From positions 1-64,000 of the forward strand of contig SIHP01000007.1 of NCBI GenBank assembly GCA_004762155.1: a stretch of 64,000 nucleotides of DNA, read 5' to 3'. Shown here one piece after another: positions 44,394-54,600 of the stretch; the first letter of the stretch is position 1; every line of letters begins with the position of its first letter. A program made the translations under genes and the position numbers. This stretch comes from Flavobacteriaceae bacterium. GTDB taxonomy: Bacteria > Bacteroidota > Bacteroidia > Flavobacteriales > Flavobacteriaceae. The notes under the pieces are model-generated. The model worked only from the letters and a program-made list of their open reading frames with translations. It was not told the origin of the DNA and did no database searches.

Positions 44394-46327
44394 TGAGGCT
44401 TGTCATTTCTTTTTTATTTATGTTTTTATTCACATCTGTTCTTGATGCAGAAAGCATAAAACAAAATTCGCAAGATAATTCAAAAGGGATTTCTAAGTTA
44501 TTAAAAGAAAGACCTGAAAATTACTTTAAAGTAGGACGTTATTTTTCTGGAGGAAAAAGGCTTTCTGTTGAAGAGTTGAAAGACTTGTTTGTTCAGTCAA
44601 AAGAATTGGACTATAAAATAGGTCAAATTTACGCATTGAATTTATTGGGGATAAAAAAAAGAATTAAATCTGAGTATGATAAAGCACTAGCATACCATGA
44701 AGATGCGTTGACTATTTGTATAGATAATGATTATGCTGATGTTCATATTTTATGCTTAAACCTTATTGGTGTTGTATATAGAAGACAAGATGATATTAGA
44801 AATGCTTTAGATTATCATCAATCTGCACTTTCATTAGCAAAAAGGATTAAAACTCCAACATTAGAAAATAAGAAAAGTATTAGCGTCTCTCAAAACAGTA
44901 TTGGTAATATTTACTTGTCTTTAAATCAACATGAATTAGCTCTTGAACAATTTTTAAAGTCAAATAAACTTCAAAAAGAAATAAACAATAGAAAAGGTTT
45001 AGCAATAAATTACCAGAACATAGGTAACGTACATGAATACTTAAAAGAGTATGACAAAGCTTTAGAGAATTATTACAAAGCTTTAGAGCTAGATAATGAG
45101 ATAAACTCTACTTTAGGGAAAATTATTTGTAAAAATGGTATTTCAAGCGTTTTAATAAAGCAACGAAAATACGAAGAGGCCTTTGTTTATTTAAATGAAA
45201 TTTATCCATTAGCTATTTCTCTAAACAATCAATATTATATTGCTAAAACATTAAATAATATAGGTTGGGTTCAAACGAAAACTGAAGATTACGATAATGC
45301 TATAATTAATTTAGAAGAAGCTTTATTAATCACCACAAAACACAATATAAAGCATATTCAAATAGAAGCTTTATTTCGTTTGGCTGAATTGAATGAGAAG
45401 CTAGGAGAAACAAAGGAGTCCTATGCTTTTTACAAAGAAGCTGTAAAGGAAGAGAAAAATACTTTAGGCGAAAAAAACTTCGTATATGTTAACAATCTAA
45501 TCTCCAAGATAGATCTACAATCGAAAATAAGTGATTTTAAAGTTTTAGAGAATGAAACTAAAATACAAACACTTCAAATGGCTAGAAATAGAAATATTCT
45601 AATCATTACCCTGGTCACTATGGCTTTGTTAAGTGTTGCTTTGTATTCTGTGTACAGACAACATTTATTAAAAAACGACAGAAAAATTTTACTCCTAGAG
45701 CAACAGGCTTTACAAACGCAAATGAATCCTCATTTTATATTCAACGCGTTAAATTCTATCAAGCTTTATATCATTAACAACGAACAAAAAAACGCTGTTT
45801 ATTACTTAAATAAATTCTCTAAACTTATCCGAAATATACTAGATGTTTCTAAAGTTAAAGATGTAAGTTTAAAAGAAGAACTAGCTACAATGAGTTTATA
45901 TATGAGTATAGAAAATATTCGATTTGATAATAGCATAGAATATATTGAAACGGTGCATCCTGATTTAAATTCAGACACAATTAAATTACCACCTTTAGTG
46001 TTACAGCCTTTTTTAGAAAACGCAATTTGGCACGGATTATCATCAAAAGAAGGGAAAAAAGAAATTGTTTTAAGTGCTGAAAAAATTACAGAACATTTAA
46101 TTGAAATCAACATTTTGGACAATGGCATTGGTAGGAAAGAGGCTTTAAGAATCAAGAAGAACAAATCATTAAAAAGAAACTCTATAGGTATCGATTTAAC
46201 AAAAGAACGTTTAACAACATTTTGTAATGAATATTCAAACGAATTTTCTTTAGTGTATCACGATTTAAAAGATGCTAAAGGTAATCCTACTGGAACAAGA
46301 GTTTGTTTGCAAATTCCTTTAAATTAA
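44393..46327 (+). CDS. TPR sensor histidine kinase of the LytS/His_kinase type
   Basis: 644 aa. Signal peptide, then about seven TPR repeats in the periplasm (for example NYQNIGNVHEYLKEYDKALE, NNIGWVQTKTEDYDNAI), a transmembrane segment near 402-421, the His_kinase motif LQTQMNPHFIFNALNSIKLY and an HATPase domain (LPPLVLQPFLENAIWHGL, DNGIGRKEA). It signals to the LytTR regulator encoded just upstream. The end overlaps the convergent dinB gene by 4 nt. Confidence 0.92.
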   Translation: MRLVISFLFMFLFTSVLDAESIKQNSQDNSKGISKLLKERPENYFKVGRYFSGGKRLSVEELKDLFVQSKELDYKIGQIYALNLLGIKKRIKSEYDKALAYHEDALTICIDNDYADVHILCLNLIGVVYRRQDDIRNALDYHQSALSLAKRIKTPTLENKKSISVSQNSIGNIYLSLNQHELALEQFLKSNKLQKEINNRKGLAINYQNIGNVHEYLKEYDKALENYYKALELDNEINSTLGKIICKNGISSVLIKQRKYEEAFVYLNEIYPLAISLNNQYYIAKTLNNIGWVQTKTEDYDNAIINLEEALLITTKHNIKHIQIEALFRLAELNEKLGETKESYAFYKEAVKEEKNTLGEKNFVYVNNLISKIDLQSKISDFKVLENETKIQTLQMARNRNILIITLVTMALLSVALYSVYRQHLLKNDRKILLLEQQALQTQMNPHFIFNALNSIKLYIINNEQKNAVYYLNKFSKLIRNILDVSKVKDVSLKEELATMSLYMSIENIRFDNSIEYIETVHPDLNSDTIKLPPLVLQPFLENAIWHGLSSKEGKKEIVLSAEKITEHLIEINILDNGIGRKEALRIKKNKSLKRNSIGIDLTKERLTTFCNEYSNEFSLVYHDLKDAKGNPTGTRVCLQIPLN

Positions 46328-47406
46328 AAATCAAATTTTAATTGTACCCAAATAGGTAGTGTTTTTTCAGTGTTTAAGTTGCCAAATGAAATACCTAATA
46401 AGCGAACTGAGTTTTTTAATTTCTCTTGAAATAGCAACTCTTTTACAATTGGCATAAAATCTTTTTTTTCTGATATAAAGTAGGAAATTGTTTTGCTTCG
46501 TGTTTGCTGTGTAAAATCGCTGTATTTTATTTTTAAAGTGATTGTTTTACCTTTTGTTTTTGATTTATGCATTCTTCTTGCTAGCTCATCACCTATCTTA
46601 TCTAAGCGCTCTAACATAAAAATTTCTGAAGACAAATTCTCGTTAAATGTACGTTCAGCAGCAATTGATTTTCTAATTCTATTTGGCTTAACCTCACTAT
46701 TATGTATTCCTCGAACAATTTTGTAATAATAGGCTCCAGATTTTCCAAAAAGAGTAGTAAGTTCTTCTATAGACTTTTGTTTTAAGTCTAAGCCTGTAAA
46801 GATGCCATTATTATGCATTTTTGCCGCTGTTACCTTTCCAACACCATAAAATTTATTTACAGAAAGTGTTTCTAAAAAAGGAATTACATCTTCAGGATTA
46901 ATTGTTTTTTGTCCATTAGGTTTATTAATATCTGAAGCCACTTTTGCAATAAACTTATTAATAGATATTCCTGCAGATGCTCTTAAATTAAGTTCGTTCC
47001 AAATACGCTCTCTTATTTCTTCTGCAATCATACTTGCAGATGTATTATTCATTTTGTTTTCAGTAACATCTAAATATGCTTCATCTAAAGATAAAGGTTC
47101 TACCAAATCAGTATAATCATAAAAGATAGCTCTAATTTTTACTGAAATCTCTTTGTAACGTTCATACCGAGGACGAACAAAAATTAAATGAGGGCATTTC
47201 TTTTTTGCCAAAACACCACTCATAGCTGAACGAACTCCAAACTTACGAGCTTCGTAACTTGCTGCAGAAACAACACCTCTTATTTCGCTTCCTCCAACAG
47301 CAACAGCTTTCCCTAATAAATCAGGATCATCTAACTGCTCAACAGAAGCATAAAAAGCATCCATATCTACATGAATTATTTTCCGAAATGGTGGTTGGAT
47401 TTCCAT
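46324..47406 (-). CDS. dinB: DNA polymerase IV
   Basis: 360 aa Y-family polymerase. Catalytic acidic residues are in HVDMDAFYASVEQ and SLDEAYLDVTE; the little-finger domain is at the C-terminus, which ends WVQLKFDF instead of a clear beta-clamp motif. It performs error-prone synthesis past lesions. No LexA-like box was recognised upstream. Confidence 0.95.
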   Translation of the reverse strand: MEIQPPFRKIIHVDMDAFYASVEQLDDPDLLGKAVAVGGSEIRGVVSAASYEARKFGVRSAMSGVLAKKKCPHLIFVRPRYERYKEISVKIRAIFYDYTDLVEPLSLDEAYLDVTENKMNNTSASMIAEEIRERIWNELNLRASAGISINKFIAKVASDINKPNGQKTINPEDVIPFLETLSVNKFYGVGKVTAAKMHNNGIFTGLDLKQKSIEELTTLFGKSGAYYYKIVRGIHNSEVKPNRIRKSIAAERTFNENLSSEIFMLERLDKIGDELARRMHKSKTKGKTITLKIKYSDFTQQTRSKTISYFISEKKDFMPIVKELLFQEKLKNSVRLLGISFGNLNTEKTLPIWVQLKFDF

Positions 47407-47665
47407 GTAGTAAAGTTAAAAAAAGTGCTGGAACTAAGCGCTTTTTTAGTTGTGTTTTAGAAGTTATAGAATTCCTGGAGTTTCTGGAGTTAAAGGAGTT
47501 AAGAAGTTAAGAAGTTAAGAAGTTAAGAAGAAAATTAATTTTATTTTTTTAACTAAACTAACTTCGACTGAAAACCAACGAAAAGTTTTTACCAAAAAAA
47601 ATATTACCAATATTTTGAAAACTTCTTAACTCCTGTAATTCTCAAATCCTTAATACCTCAAAAAA
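47407..47665. repeat. Intergenic region with 8-bp tandem repeats and inverted repeat
   Basis: GTTAAGAA is repeated four times in tandem (47498-47529). GGAGTTAAGAAG at its start is inverted at about 47621-47632 (CTTCTTAACTCC), so the region can form a large stem. A microsatellite of this kind may vary in copy number. No gene seen. Confidence 0.7.
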
Positions 47666-48697
47666 CTAACTTTTAAATTTCAACTTTTCTGAACGTCCTT
47701 TTTTGAAAATTTTATTACTATTATGAGTTCCTTTTCTAAGTTCCTTTTGTTCTTCAAAAGGCAACTGAATGATTTCTTGACACTCTGTAGAACAAGTGTT
47801 TTCTAATCTTTCAGCACACTCATCACATTGAATAAATAATAAATGACAACCTTCGTTAGCACAATTTGTGTGTTCGTCGCAAGCCTTACCACATTGATGA
47901 CAATTAGAAACTACATCATCAGAAATACGTTCTGCTCTTCTATGATCAAACACAAAATTTTTACCAATAAACTGATTTTCTAATCCTTCAGTTTTTACTT
48001 GTCTGGTATATTCTATAATTCCGCCTTCAAGCTGAAAAACATTTTTAAATCCTTTGTGTTTGTAATAAGCAGAAGCCTTTTCGCAACGAATTCCACCAGT
48101 ACAATACATCAATAAGTTTTTATCTTCTTTATTGTCTTTTAAATCTTCTTCAATAATATCTAAAGAGTCTCTAAAAGTATCTACATCTGGAGTTACAGCG
48201 CCTTTAAAATGTCCAATTTCACTTTCATAATGATTTCGCATATCAACACAAACTGTGTCTGGATTTGCTAACATTTCATTGAATTCTTTGGCATTTAAGT
48301 GAACTCCTTTATCTGTAACATCAAAAGTGTTATCATCTAAACCATCGGCAACAATTTTATTGCGAACCTTAACTTTTAGTTTTAAAAACGATTTGTTATC
48401 GTGTTCAATAGCAACATTTAAACGGATTCCTTCTAAAAAAGAAATACTATCTAGTTGTGCTTTTAGTTCTAAAAAATTTTCTGACGGTACAGATATTTGT
48501 GCATTTATTCCTTCAGAAGAAACATAGGTTCTACCCAAAACATCTAATGGATTCCATTCAATAAATAATTTATCTCTAAATAATTGAGGGTTTTCTATCT
48601 TGAAGTATTGATAGAAAGAAATGGTAATACGGTCTTTACCCGCTTCGTCTATTAATTTAGCGCGTTCTTCCGCGCTTAACTTGTTGTACAGTTGCAT
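47666..48697 (-). CDS. trhO: tRNA uridine 5-hydroxylation protein TrhO (rhodanese family)
   Basis: 343 aa from ATG 48697 (MQLYNKLSAEERAKL). An upstream ATG in frame adds 8 residues and is less likely. The acylphosphatase-like N-terminal domain is followed by a rhodanese domain with catalytic Cys in LMYCTGGIRCEKA. A C-terminal Cys-rich segment (NCHQCGKACDEHTNC, then CHLLFIQCDECAERL) looks like a metal site. It hydroxylates U34 of tRNAs. Convergent neighbour is none; asd is divergent. Confidence 0.93.
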   Translation of the reverse strand: MQLYNKLSAEERAKLIDEAGKDRITISFYQYFKIENPQLFRDKLFIEWNPLDVLGRTYVSSEGINAQISVPSENFLELKAQLDSISFLEGIRLNVAIEHDNKSFLKLKVKVRNKIVADGLDDNTFDVTDKGVHLNAKEFNEMLANPDTVCVDMRNHYESEIGHFKGAVTPDVDTFRDSLDIIEEDLKDNKEDKNLLMYCTGGIRCEKASAYYKHKGFKNVFQLEGGIIEYTRQVKTEGLENQFIGKNFVFDHRRAERISDDVVSNCHQCGKACDEHTNCANEGCHLLFIQCDECAERLENTCSTECQEIIQLPFEEQKELRKGTHNSNKIFKKGRSEKLKFKS

Positions 48698-48735
48698 GCT
48701 ATACCTTTTTAAGTTAAACAATAATTTTTACGTTG

Positions 48736-48743
48736 CAAATGTA
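48736..48743 (-). promoter_or_regulatory. trhO -7 box (TACATTTG)
   Basis: Minus-strand full TAnnTTTG match 38 nt upstream of the chosen ATG. Confidence 0.5.
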
Positions 48744-48954
48744 CTGATTTTTAGTCTTTGACTGATAAAAACTATCCTTTTTGCTTTAACTTGTTTAATT
48801 TTTAACAATTCAGAAAAAATTTAAATTTTAAAGCTGTTACAAGGGATTTTTTACTGAAATTTGCATCACTATATTAATAGAGAAAAGATTTAAGTATTGC
48901 GATTTTAATAATAAATATATTAAAAGATTGCATTATGTTTTTAAAAAATAGAAA

Positions 48955-49962
48955 ATGAGAGTAGCAGTAGTAGGTGCAACTGGAATGGTGGGCACAGTAA
49001 TGTTAAAAGTATTAGAAGAGCGTAATTTACCTGTAACAGAATTAATCCCTGTTGCATCTGCAAGATCTGCAGGAAAGAAATTAGGATATAAAGGAAAAGA
49101 TTATACTGTAGTTACTTTAGAGGACGCTGTAAAAATGCAACCAGATGTTGCTTTATTTTCTGCTGGAGGAGATACTTCTTTAGAATGGGCTCCAAAATTT
49201 GCAGAAGTTGGTACAACTGTAATCGATAATTCTTCTGCTTGGAGAATGGATCCTACTAAAAAATTAGTAGTTCCAGAGATCAATGGAGATGTATTAACTA
49301 CTGAAGATAAAATTATTGCAAACCCTAATTGTTCTACTATTCAATTAGTAATGGCTTTAGCTCCTTTGCATAAAAAATACACTATGAAACGTGTAGTGAT
49401 TTCAACATATCAATCTGTCTCAGGTACTGGTGTAAAAGCTGTTGAGCAATTAGCTAATGAAGAAGCTGGAATTGAAGGTGAAATGGCTTATCCTCATAAA
49501 ATAGGAAGAAATGCATTGCCTCATTGTGATATTTTCTTAGATAACGGTTATACCAAAGAAGAAATGAAATTGGTAAAAGAGCCAAAGAAAATTTTAAATG
49601 ATGAATCTTTTTCGGTAACTGCAACTGCAGTAAGAATTCCTACAGCAGGTGGGCATTCAGAAGCAGTAAATGTTCAGTTTCATAATGATTTTGATGTGGC
49701 AGAAGTTCGTGCCATTTTAGAAGCAACTCCTGGAGTTATTGTTGAAGATGATTTAGCAAACAATGTATATCCAATGCCAGTTAATGCACATAATAAAGAT
49801 GAGGTTTTTGTTGGAAGAATTAGAAGAGATGAATCTCAAGAAAACACTTTAAATTTATGGATAGTTGCTGATAACTTACGTAAAGGAGCTGCTACAAATA
49901 CAGTACAAATTGCTGAGTATTTAATAGAAAAAGGTTTACTTAAAAAAACTGTTTCTGTTTAA
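48955..49962 (+). CDS. asd: Aspartate-semialdehyde dehydrogenase
   Basis: 335 aa. N-terminal NADP-binding GATGMVG, catalytic Cys near residue 126 in NPNCSTIQLVMAL, and His/Arg sites in RIPTAGGHSEA. It reduces aspartyl phosphate to aspartate semialdehyde for Lys, Met, Thr and cell-wall synthesis. Single gene with its own terminator; no clear TAnnTTTG was found in the 233-nt divergent gap. Confidence 0.97.
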   Translation: MRVAVVGATGMVGTVMLKVLEERNLPVTELIPVASARSAGKKLGYKGKDYTVVTLEDAVKMQPDVALFSAGGDTSLEWAPKFAEVGTTVIDNSSAWRMDPTKKLVVPEINGDVLTTEDKIIANPNCSTIQLVMALAPLHKKYTMKRVVISTYQSVSGTGVKAVEQLANEEAGIEGEMAYPHKIGRNALPHCDIFLDNGYTKEEMKLVKEPKKILNDESFSVTATAVRIPTAGGHSEAVNVQFHNDFDVAEVRAILEATPGVIVEDDLANNVYPMPVNAHNKDEVFVGRIRRDESQENTLNLWIVADNLRKGAATNTVQIAEYLIEKGLLKKTVSV

Positions 49963-49983
49963 GAAAAAAAGTTCATTATATAC

Positions 49984-50024
49984 TAAGCCCTAAATAATTC
50001 TTATAAATTATTTAGGGCTTTTGT
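49984..50024 (+). terminator. Terminator after asd
   Basis: Long stem AAGCCCTAAATAATT / AATTATTTAGGGCTT with a 6-nt loop, followed by TTGTTGTTTT. Confidence 0.85.
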
Positions 50025-50129
50025 TGTTTTAAGAGAAGATTAAAATTTTAGTGCCACAAAAAAAGTAGTTATTCAAAACATAAATGATTTTTTAACGTTT
50101 AAATATAGTAAGATTAGCATAAGCTTCTT

Positions 50130-50137
50130 TAAATTTG
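50130..50137 (+). promoter_or_regulatory. -7 box (TAAATTTG) of the DUF2911 gene
   Basis: Full TAnnTTTG match 23 nt before the ATG at 50161. Confidence 0.55.
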
Positions 50138-50160
50138 AGTTTTATAAAAATCATTAAACA

Positions 50161-50703
50161 ATGAAAAAATTAGTTTTATTTAGTGTTGTATTAGTAATTG
50201 CAATGATTTCTACTACAAAAATAACAGCTCAGGAATTTGTTGATTTAGACAAAAGTCCAATGGATGCCGCTACATATCCAGTTAGCTATAGGATTTCGGA
50301 AAAAGTTGTAAAAATTATTTATAGTCGTCCACAATTAAAAAAACGCTCTTTAGAAAAACTTGCACCTTCAGGAAGAGTGTGGAGAACTGGAGCTAATGAA
50401 GCTGCTGAAATAACATTTTACAAAGATGTAGTTTTTGGTGGAAAACCAGTAAAAGCGGGTACATATTCTTTTTTTACCATACCAGGAGCAAGTGAATGGA
50501 CCATTATTTTGAATAAAGATATTAATGTATGGGGATCTTATATGTATGACGAAGAAGAAGATGTGGTAAGAGTTAAAGCTAAAGTTGCTAAAAGCGATAA
50601 AAATATAGAAGTTTTTTCTATTGCTTTTGATGGTAAAAATGATGAATTTACTATGTTTTTAGGATGGGGAAATGCAATTGTTTCCTTACCAATAAAAGGG
50701 TGA
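50161..50703 (+). CDS. DUF2911 secreted protein
   Basis: 180 aa. Signal peptide ends around TKITAQEF (residue 23). The mature domain carries the DUF2911 signature: IIYSRPQLKKR, SGRVWRTGANEAAEITFY, GTYSFFTIPG and EWTIILNKDINVWGSYMYD. Predicted periplasmic or outer-membrane-associated beta protein; biochemical role unknown. Followed by a 16-bp perfect-stem terminator. Confidence 0.92.
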   Translation: MKKLVLFSVVLVIAMISTTKITAQEFVDLDKSPMDAATYPVSYRISEKVVKIIYSRPQLKKRSLEKLAPSGRVWRTGANEAAEITFYKDVVFGGKPVKAGTYSFFTIPGASEWTIILNKDINVWGSYMYDEEEDVVRVKAKVAKSDKNIEVFSIAFDGKNDEFTMFLGWGNAIVSLPIKG

Positions 50704-50751
50704 TTTGCCTCTAGTAATTAAACATTAATAATAACTAAAGTTATTTTATAA

Positions 50752-50792
50752 TAAAGATGAAGTCTAACAATATATCTTAGACTTCATCTTTA
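50752..50792 (+). terminator. Hairpin terminator after the DUF2911 gene
   Basis: Perfect 16-bp stem TAAAGATGAAGTCTAA / TTAGACTTCATCTTTA, 9-nt loop. The downstream T run is weak, so termination strength is uncertain. Confidence 0.7.
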
Positions 50793-50832
50793 ATGCTTGT
50801 TATAGTTTCATTGTAAAACATCCAAGCACTTC

Positions 50833-51114
50833 TTATTTTTTCCTCTTGGTATATTGCTTTATCAATAAAATACTTGAAACCAGAAAAAATAAAAACTTAA
50901 GTATATTACCTAATTGAGTGGCTTCAAATCCACCTAAAAAGAAACGAATAATACCCATAGAGTAAACAGAAGCGATTAGAGTGCTAACTGCAATCTTAGC
51001 AATAAATAAGTGTTTTTTGTTTTCTGTTTTATACGTAGGTTTCCCTAAAATGATAATTTCTAACATTAAGCCTAAAGTCCAAGAAACAGAAGTAATTATT
51101 AAAAATGAAATCAT
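50833..51114 (-). CDS. Hypothetical small membrane protein
   Basis: 93 aa with three transmembrane segments (ITSVSWTLGLMLEIIIL, IAKIAVSTLIASVYSMGII, ILKFLFFLVSSILLI) and a basic C-terminus KQYTKRKK. No family recognised. Confidence 0.6.
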   Translation of the reverse strand: MISFLIITSVSWTLGLMLEIIILGKPTYKTENKKHLFIAKIAVSTLIASVYSMGIIRFFLGGFEATQLGNILKFLFFLVSSILLIKQYTKRKK

Positions 51115-51347
51115 ACCATCTCCTGTACTTAACCCAATACAATCTTTTAAGACATAGAATAAAATTAAACCGGGATAAAATTAATTATAAATTTACCAAA
51201 TATAATTTCTTCTAAGAATTCATTAATTTTGTTTTTATCCATTTTTCTAGCTTTTAAGTTGTTTTTAAAGCTGCAAATCTAAGTAAACTTAAGTTATCAA
51301 CTTATGATTCCACTATTTTTAGATGTAAAATTATACAACCATTTAGG

Positions 51348-51512
51348 TTATACCAATTACAACTTAAAACAAACCTAATAATTTGTTTATATCTCGCCCA
51401 TATTTCAAAATAAAATAAAACCGTAGCGATGCTATGCATTGATTTTCTTTTTCATCTGGACACACTATAATTCAAATTATTTTAGGCTTCCTTTAAATCA
51501 TAATTGGTATTA
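51348..51512. mobile_element. MITE-like element with ~38-bp imperfect terminal inverted repeats
   Basis: Left end TTATACCAATTACAACTTAA and right end (reverse complement) TAATACCAATTATGATTTAA share most positions, and the match runs on through CCTAA.ATAATTTG, about 38 bp in all. The 165-bp interior has no ORF and includes CCGTAGCGATGCTATGCATTG. No target-site duplication could be fixed by eye. Confidence 0.6.
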
Positions 51513-51578
51513 TTTCTTTATGTTCAAGTTTGTTTTTTTTACAGCAAATAAAATAAACATAAGTATTTAAAATAAATG

Positions 51579-51586
51579 TAAATTTG
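51579..51586 (+). promoter_or_regulatory. leuS -7 box (TAAATTTG)
   Basis: Full TAnnTTTG match 23 nt upstream of the leuS ATG. Confidence 0.6.
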
Positions 51587-51609
51587 CAACTTTAAAACAA
51601 GAAGCTATA

Positions 51610-54600
51610 ATGCAATACAATCACCAAGAAATTGAAGAAAGATGGCAACAGTTTTGGGCAGAAAACCAAACATTTAGAGCCACTAATAATTCAGATAAAC
51701 CTAAATATTATGTGTTAGATATGTTTCCTTATCCTTCTGGAGCTGGTTTACATGTTGGTCATCCTTTAGGTTATATTGCAAGTGATATTTACGCACGTTA
51801 CAAACGCCATAAAGGTTTTAATGTATTGCATCCGCAAGGATATGATTCTTTTGGGTTGCCTGCTGAACAATATGCAATTCAAACTGGGCAACATCCAGCA
51901 AAAACTACAGAAGTAAATATTGCAACTTATAGAAAACAATTAGATAAAATTGGTTTTTCTTTTGATTGGTCTCGTGAAGTTCGTACTTCTAGTCCTGAAT
52001 ATTATAAATGGACACAATGGATTTTCATACAATTGTTCAATTCTTGGTATAATAAAGATACAGATAAAGCAGAAGATGTTTCAACCTTAATAGCCATTTT
52101 TGAAACTGCAGGAAATGCAAAAGTAAATGCTGTTGCTGCGGATGATATTACTATTTTTTCTGCGGATGAATGGAAAGCTTTTTCAGAAAAAGCACAACAA
52201 GAAGTTTTATTACAATACCGTTTAACTTTTTTATCAGACACAGAAGTAAATTGGTGTCCGGCTTTAGGAACTGTTTTAGCAAATGATGAAATTGTAAACG
52301 GTCTTTCAGAACGTGGAAGTCATCCTGTAGTTCGTAAAAAAATGACGCAATGGTCTATGCGAATTTCTGCATATGCACAACGTTTATTAGATGGTTTACA
52401 ACATATAGATTGGCCAAATCCTTTAAAAGATAGTCAAACAAATTGGATTGGGCGTTCGCAAGGAGCTATGGTTACTTTTAAAGTAGCATCAAGTACAGTT
52501 CAAAATGAAGGTGGAATTGTTAAGCTTTCGTATCAAGAATTAGAAAAATTAAAAGAAACTCGTTTAAATTTAACCAAAGCAGAAGAATTACTTTGGGATG
52601 AATTAAAAGGAAAAAAAGGAGCAACAAAATTCAAGAAAAAATATACGATTGGTTCGTTTTTAACGGATTATGTGTGTTTAGCAAAAAATATAATTGTTGA
52701 GTTTGCTGGTAAAGAAGATGAAGCTGAAAGAGATGCTTATTATGCAAGTCAAGGATTTAATGTAGTTCGTTTTACTGATAAAGAAGTTACAGAAAATGTA
52801 TTAGGTGTTGTTGCTAAAATAAATGATGCCATACAGTTTTTAAAACCAGTTGAAAAAACAGCGGAAGCTTCTTCTGAAAGACTGGTAGAAAACGATTATA
52901 AAATAGAGGTTTTCACAACACGTCCTGATACTATTTTTGGTGTTAGTTTTATGACCTTAGCTCCAGAACACGAACTGGTTTCAAAAATCACTACAGCTGA
53001 GCAAAAAGAAGCTGTAAACACATATATAGAAGCAACGTTAAAACGTTCGGAACGCGATCGTATGGCCGATGTAAAAACTATTTCTGGTGTATTTACGGGT
53101 GCGTATGCTTTGCACCCGTTTACGGGAGAAAAAGTTCAAATCTGGATTGGTGATTATGTTTTAGCAAGCTATGGAACTGGAGCAGTTATGGCGGTTCCTT
53201 GTGGTGATGAGCGTGATTATGCTTTTGCAAAGCACTTCGGAATTGAAATTCCTAATATTTTTGAAGGTGTAGATATTTCTGAAGAAGCTTTTTCTGATAA
53301 AAGTAAAACAGTTATTGCAAATTCTGATTTCTTAAACGGATTAAAGTATAAGAAAGCCATGAAGTTGGCGATTTATGAAATGGAAAAACGTGGAATTGGT
53401 TATGGTAAAATAAACTACCGTTTACGTGATGCAGTTTTTAGTCGTCAGCGTTATTGGGGAGAACCTTTTCCTGTGTATTATAAAAACGGAATGCCACAAA
53501 TGATAGATGCTCAGCATTTACCAATTGTATTGCCAGAAGTAGAAAAGTATTTACCTACCGAGGATGGAAAACCTCCTTTAGGAAATGCTGAAGTTTGGGC
53601 TTGGGATACTTCTAAGAATGAAGTAGTTTCTAATGATTTAATTGATCATGAAACTGTTTTCCCTCTTGAATTAAATACAATGCCAGGTTGGGCAGGAAGT
53701 TCTTGGTATTTTAACCGTTATATGGATGCTACCAATGATGGAGAGTTTGTAAGCGCAGCAGCTGTTGATTACTGGAAAGAAGTAGATTTATATATTGGAG
53801 GTTCTGAACATGCAACAGGACATTTATTATACGCTCGTTTTTGGCAAAAATTCTTATTTGATAAAGGTATTTTACCGGTGGATGAATTTGCTAAAAAGTT
53901 GATTAATCAAGGAATGATTTTAGGAACTTCCGCTTTTGTGTATAAAGCAACTCCTTTTGTAAAATCAGGTTGTAATATTGATGATTCTGTTGAGGAATTA
54001 ACTAAAAAAATTCCTGCTATTTTTATTTCAAAAAATACTTTTAATACTGATGATGAATTTGAAAAACTAGCAAAAGAATATTTACTTGAAAACAAAATAA
54101 TATCAGATTTAGAGATTGAAAAATTAATGTTTGTTAAAAGTCCTTTGCATGTAGATGTTTCTCATGTAAATACTTCTGATGAATTGGATGTTGAAGCTTT
54201 TAAAAACTGGAGAGAAGAGTTTAAAGATGCTGAATTCATTTTAAAAGAGGAAAAATATGTTGTAGGTCGTGAGGTTGAAAAAATGTCTAAATCGAAATAC
54301 AATGTTGTAAATCCTGATTTAATTTGTGAAGAATATGGAGCAGATGCTTTACGTTTGTTTGAAATGTTCTTAGGGCCTTTAGAGCAAACAAAACCTTGGA
54401 AAACATCTGGTATTTCAGGTGTATATTCTTTCTTAAAGAAATTATGGAAATTATACGTTGGAGAAGATGGCGTATTAGTCTCTGAAGACGAACCAACAAA
54501 AGACGAATTAAAAACATTACATAAAACCATAAAGAAAGTAGAAGAAGATATAGAGAATTTCTCATTTAATACTTCAGTTTCTACTTTTATGATTGCCGTA

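Larger units (their letters stand above)
51115..51609. other. 495-nt region without a confident gene, carrying a MITE-like element
   Basis: Besides the element at 51348-51512 and the leuS -7 box, it holds only AT-rich sequence and short open frames that cannot be supported. Confidence 0.6.

Noticed and set aside
51160..51245. ~25-codon minus-strand ORF starting MDKNKINEFLEE
   Set aside because: Sits in an AT-rich gap with no supporting context; the exact frame was uncertain by eye.
54162..54565. Minus-strand open frames inside leuS
   Set aside because: Shadows of the leuS frame, with no start context or homology.
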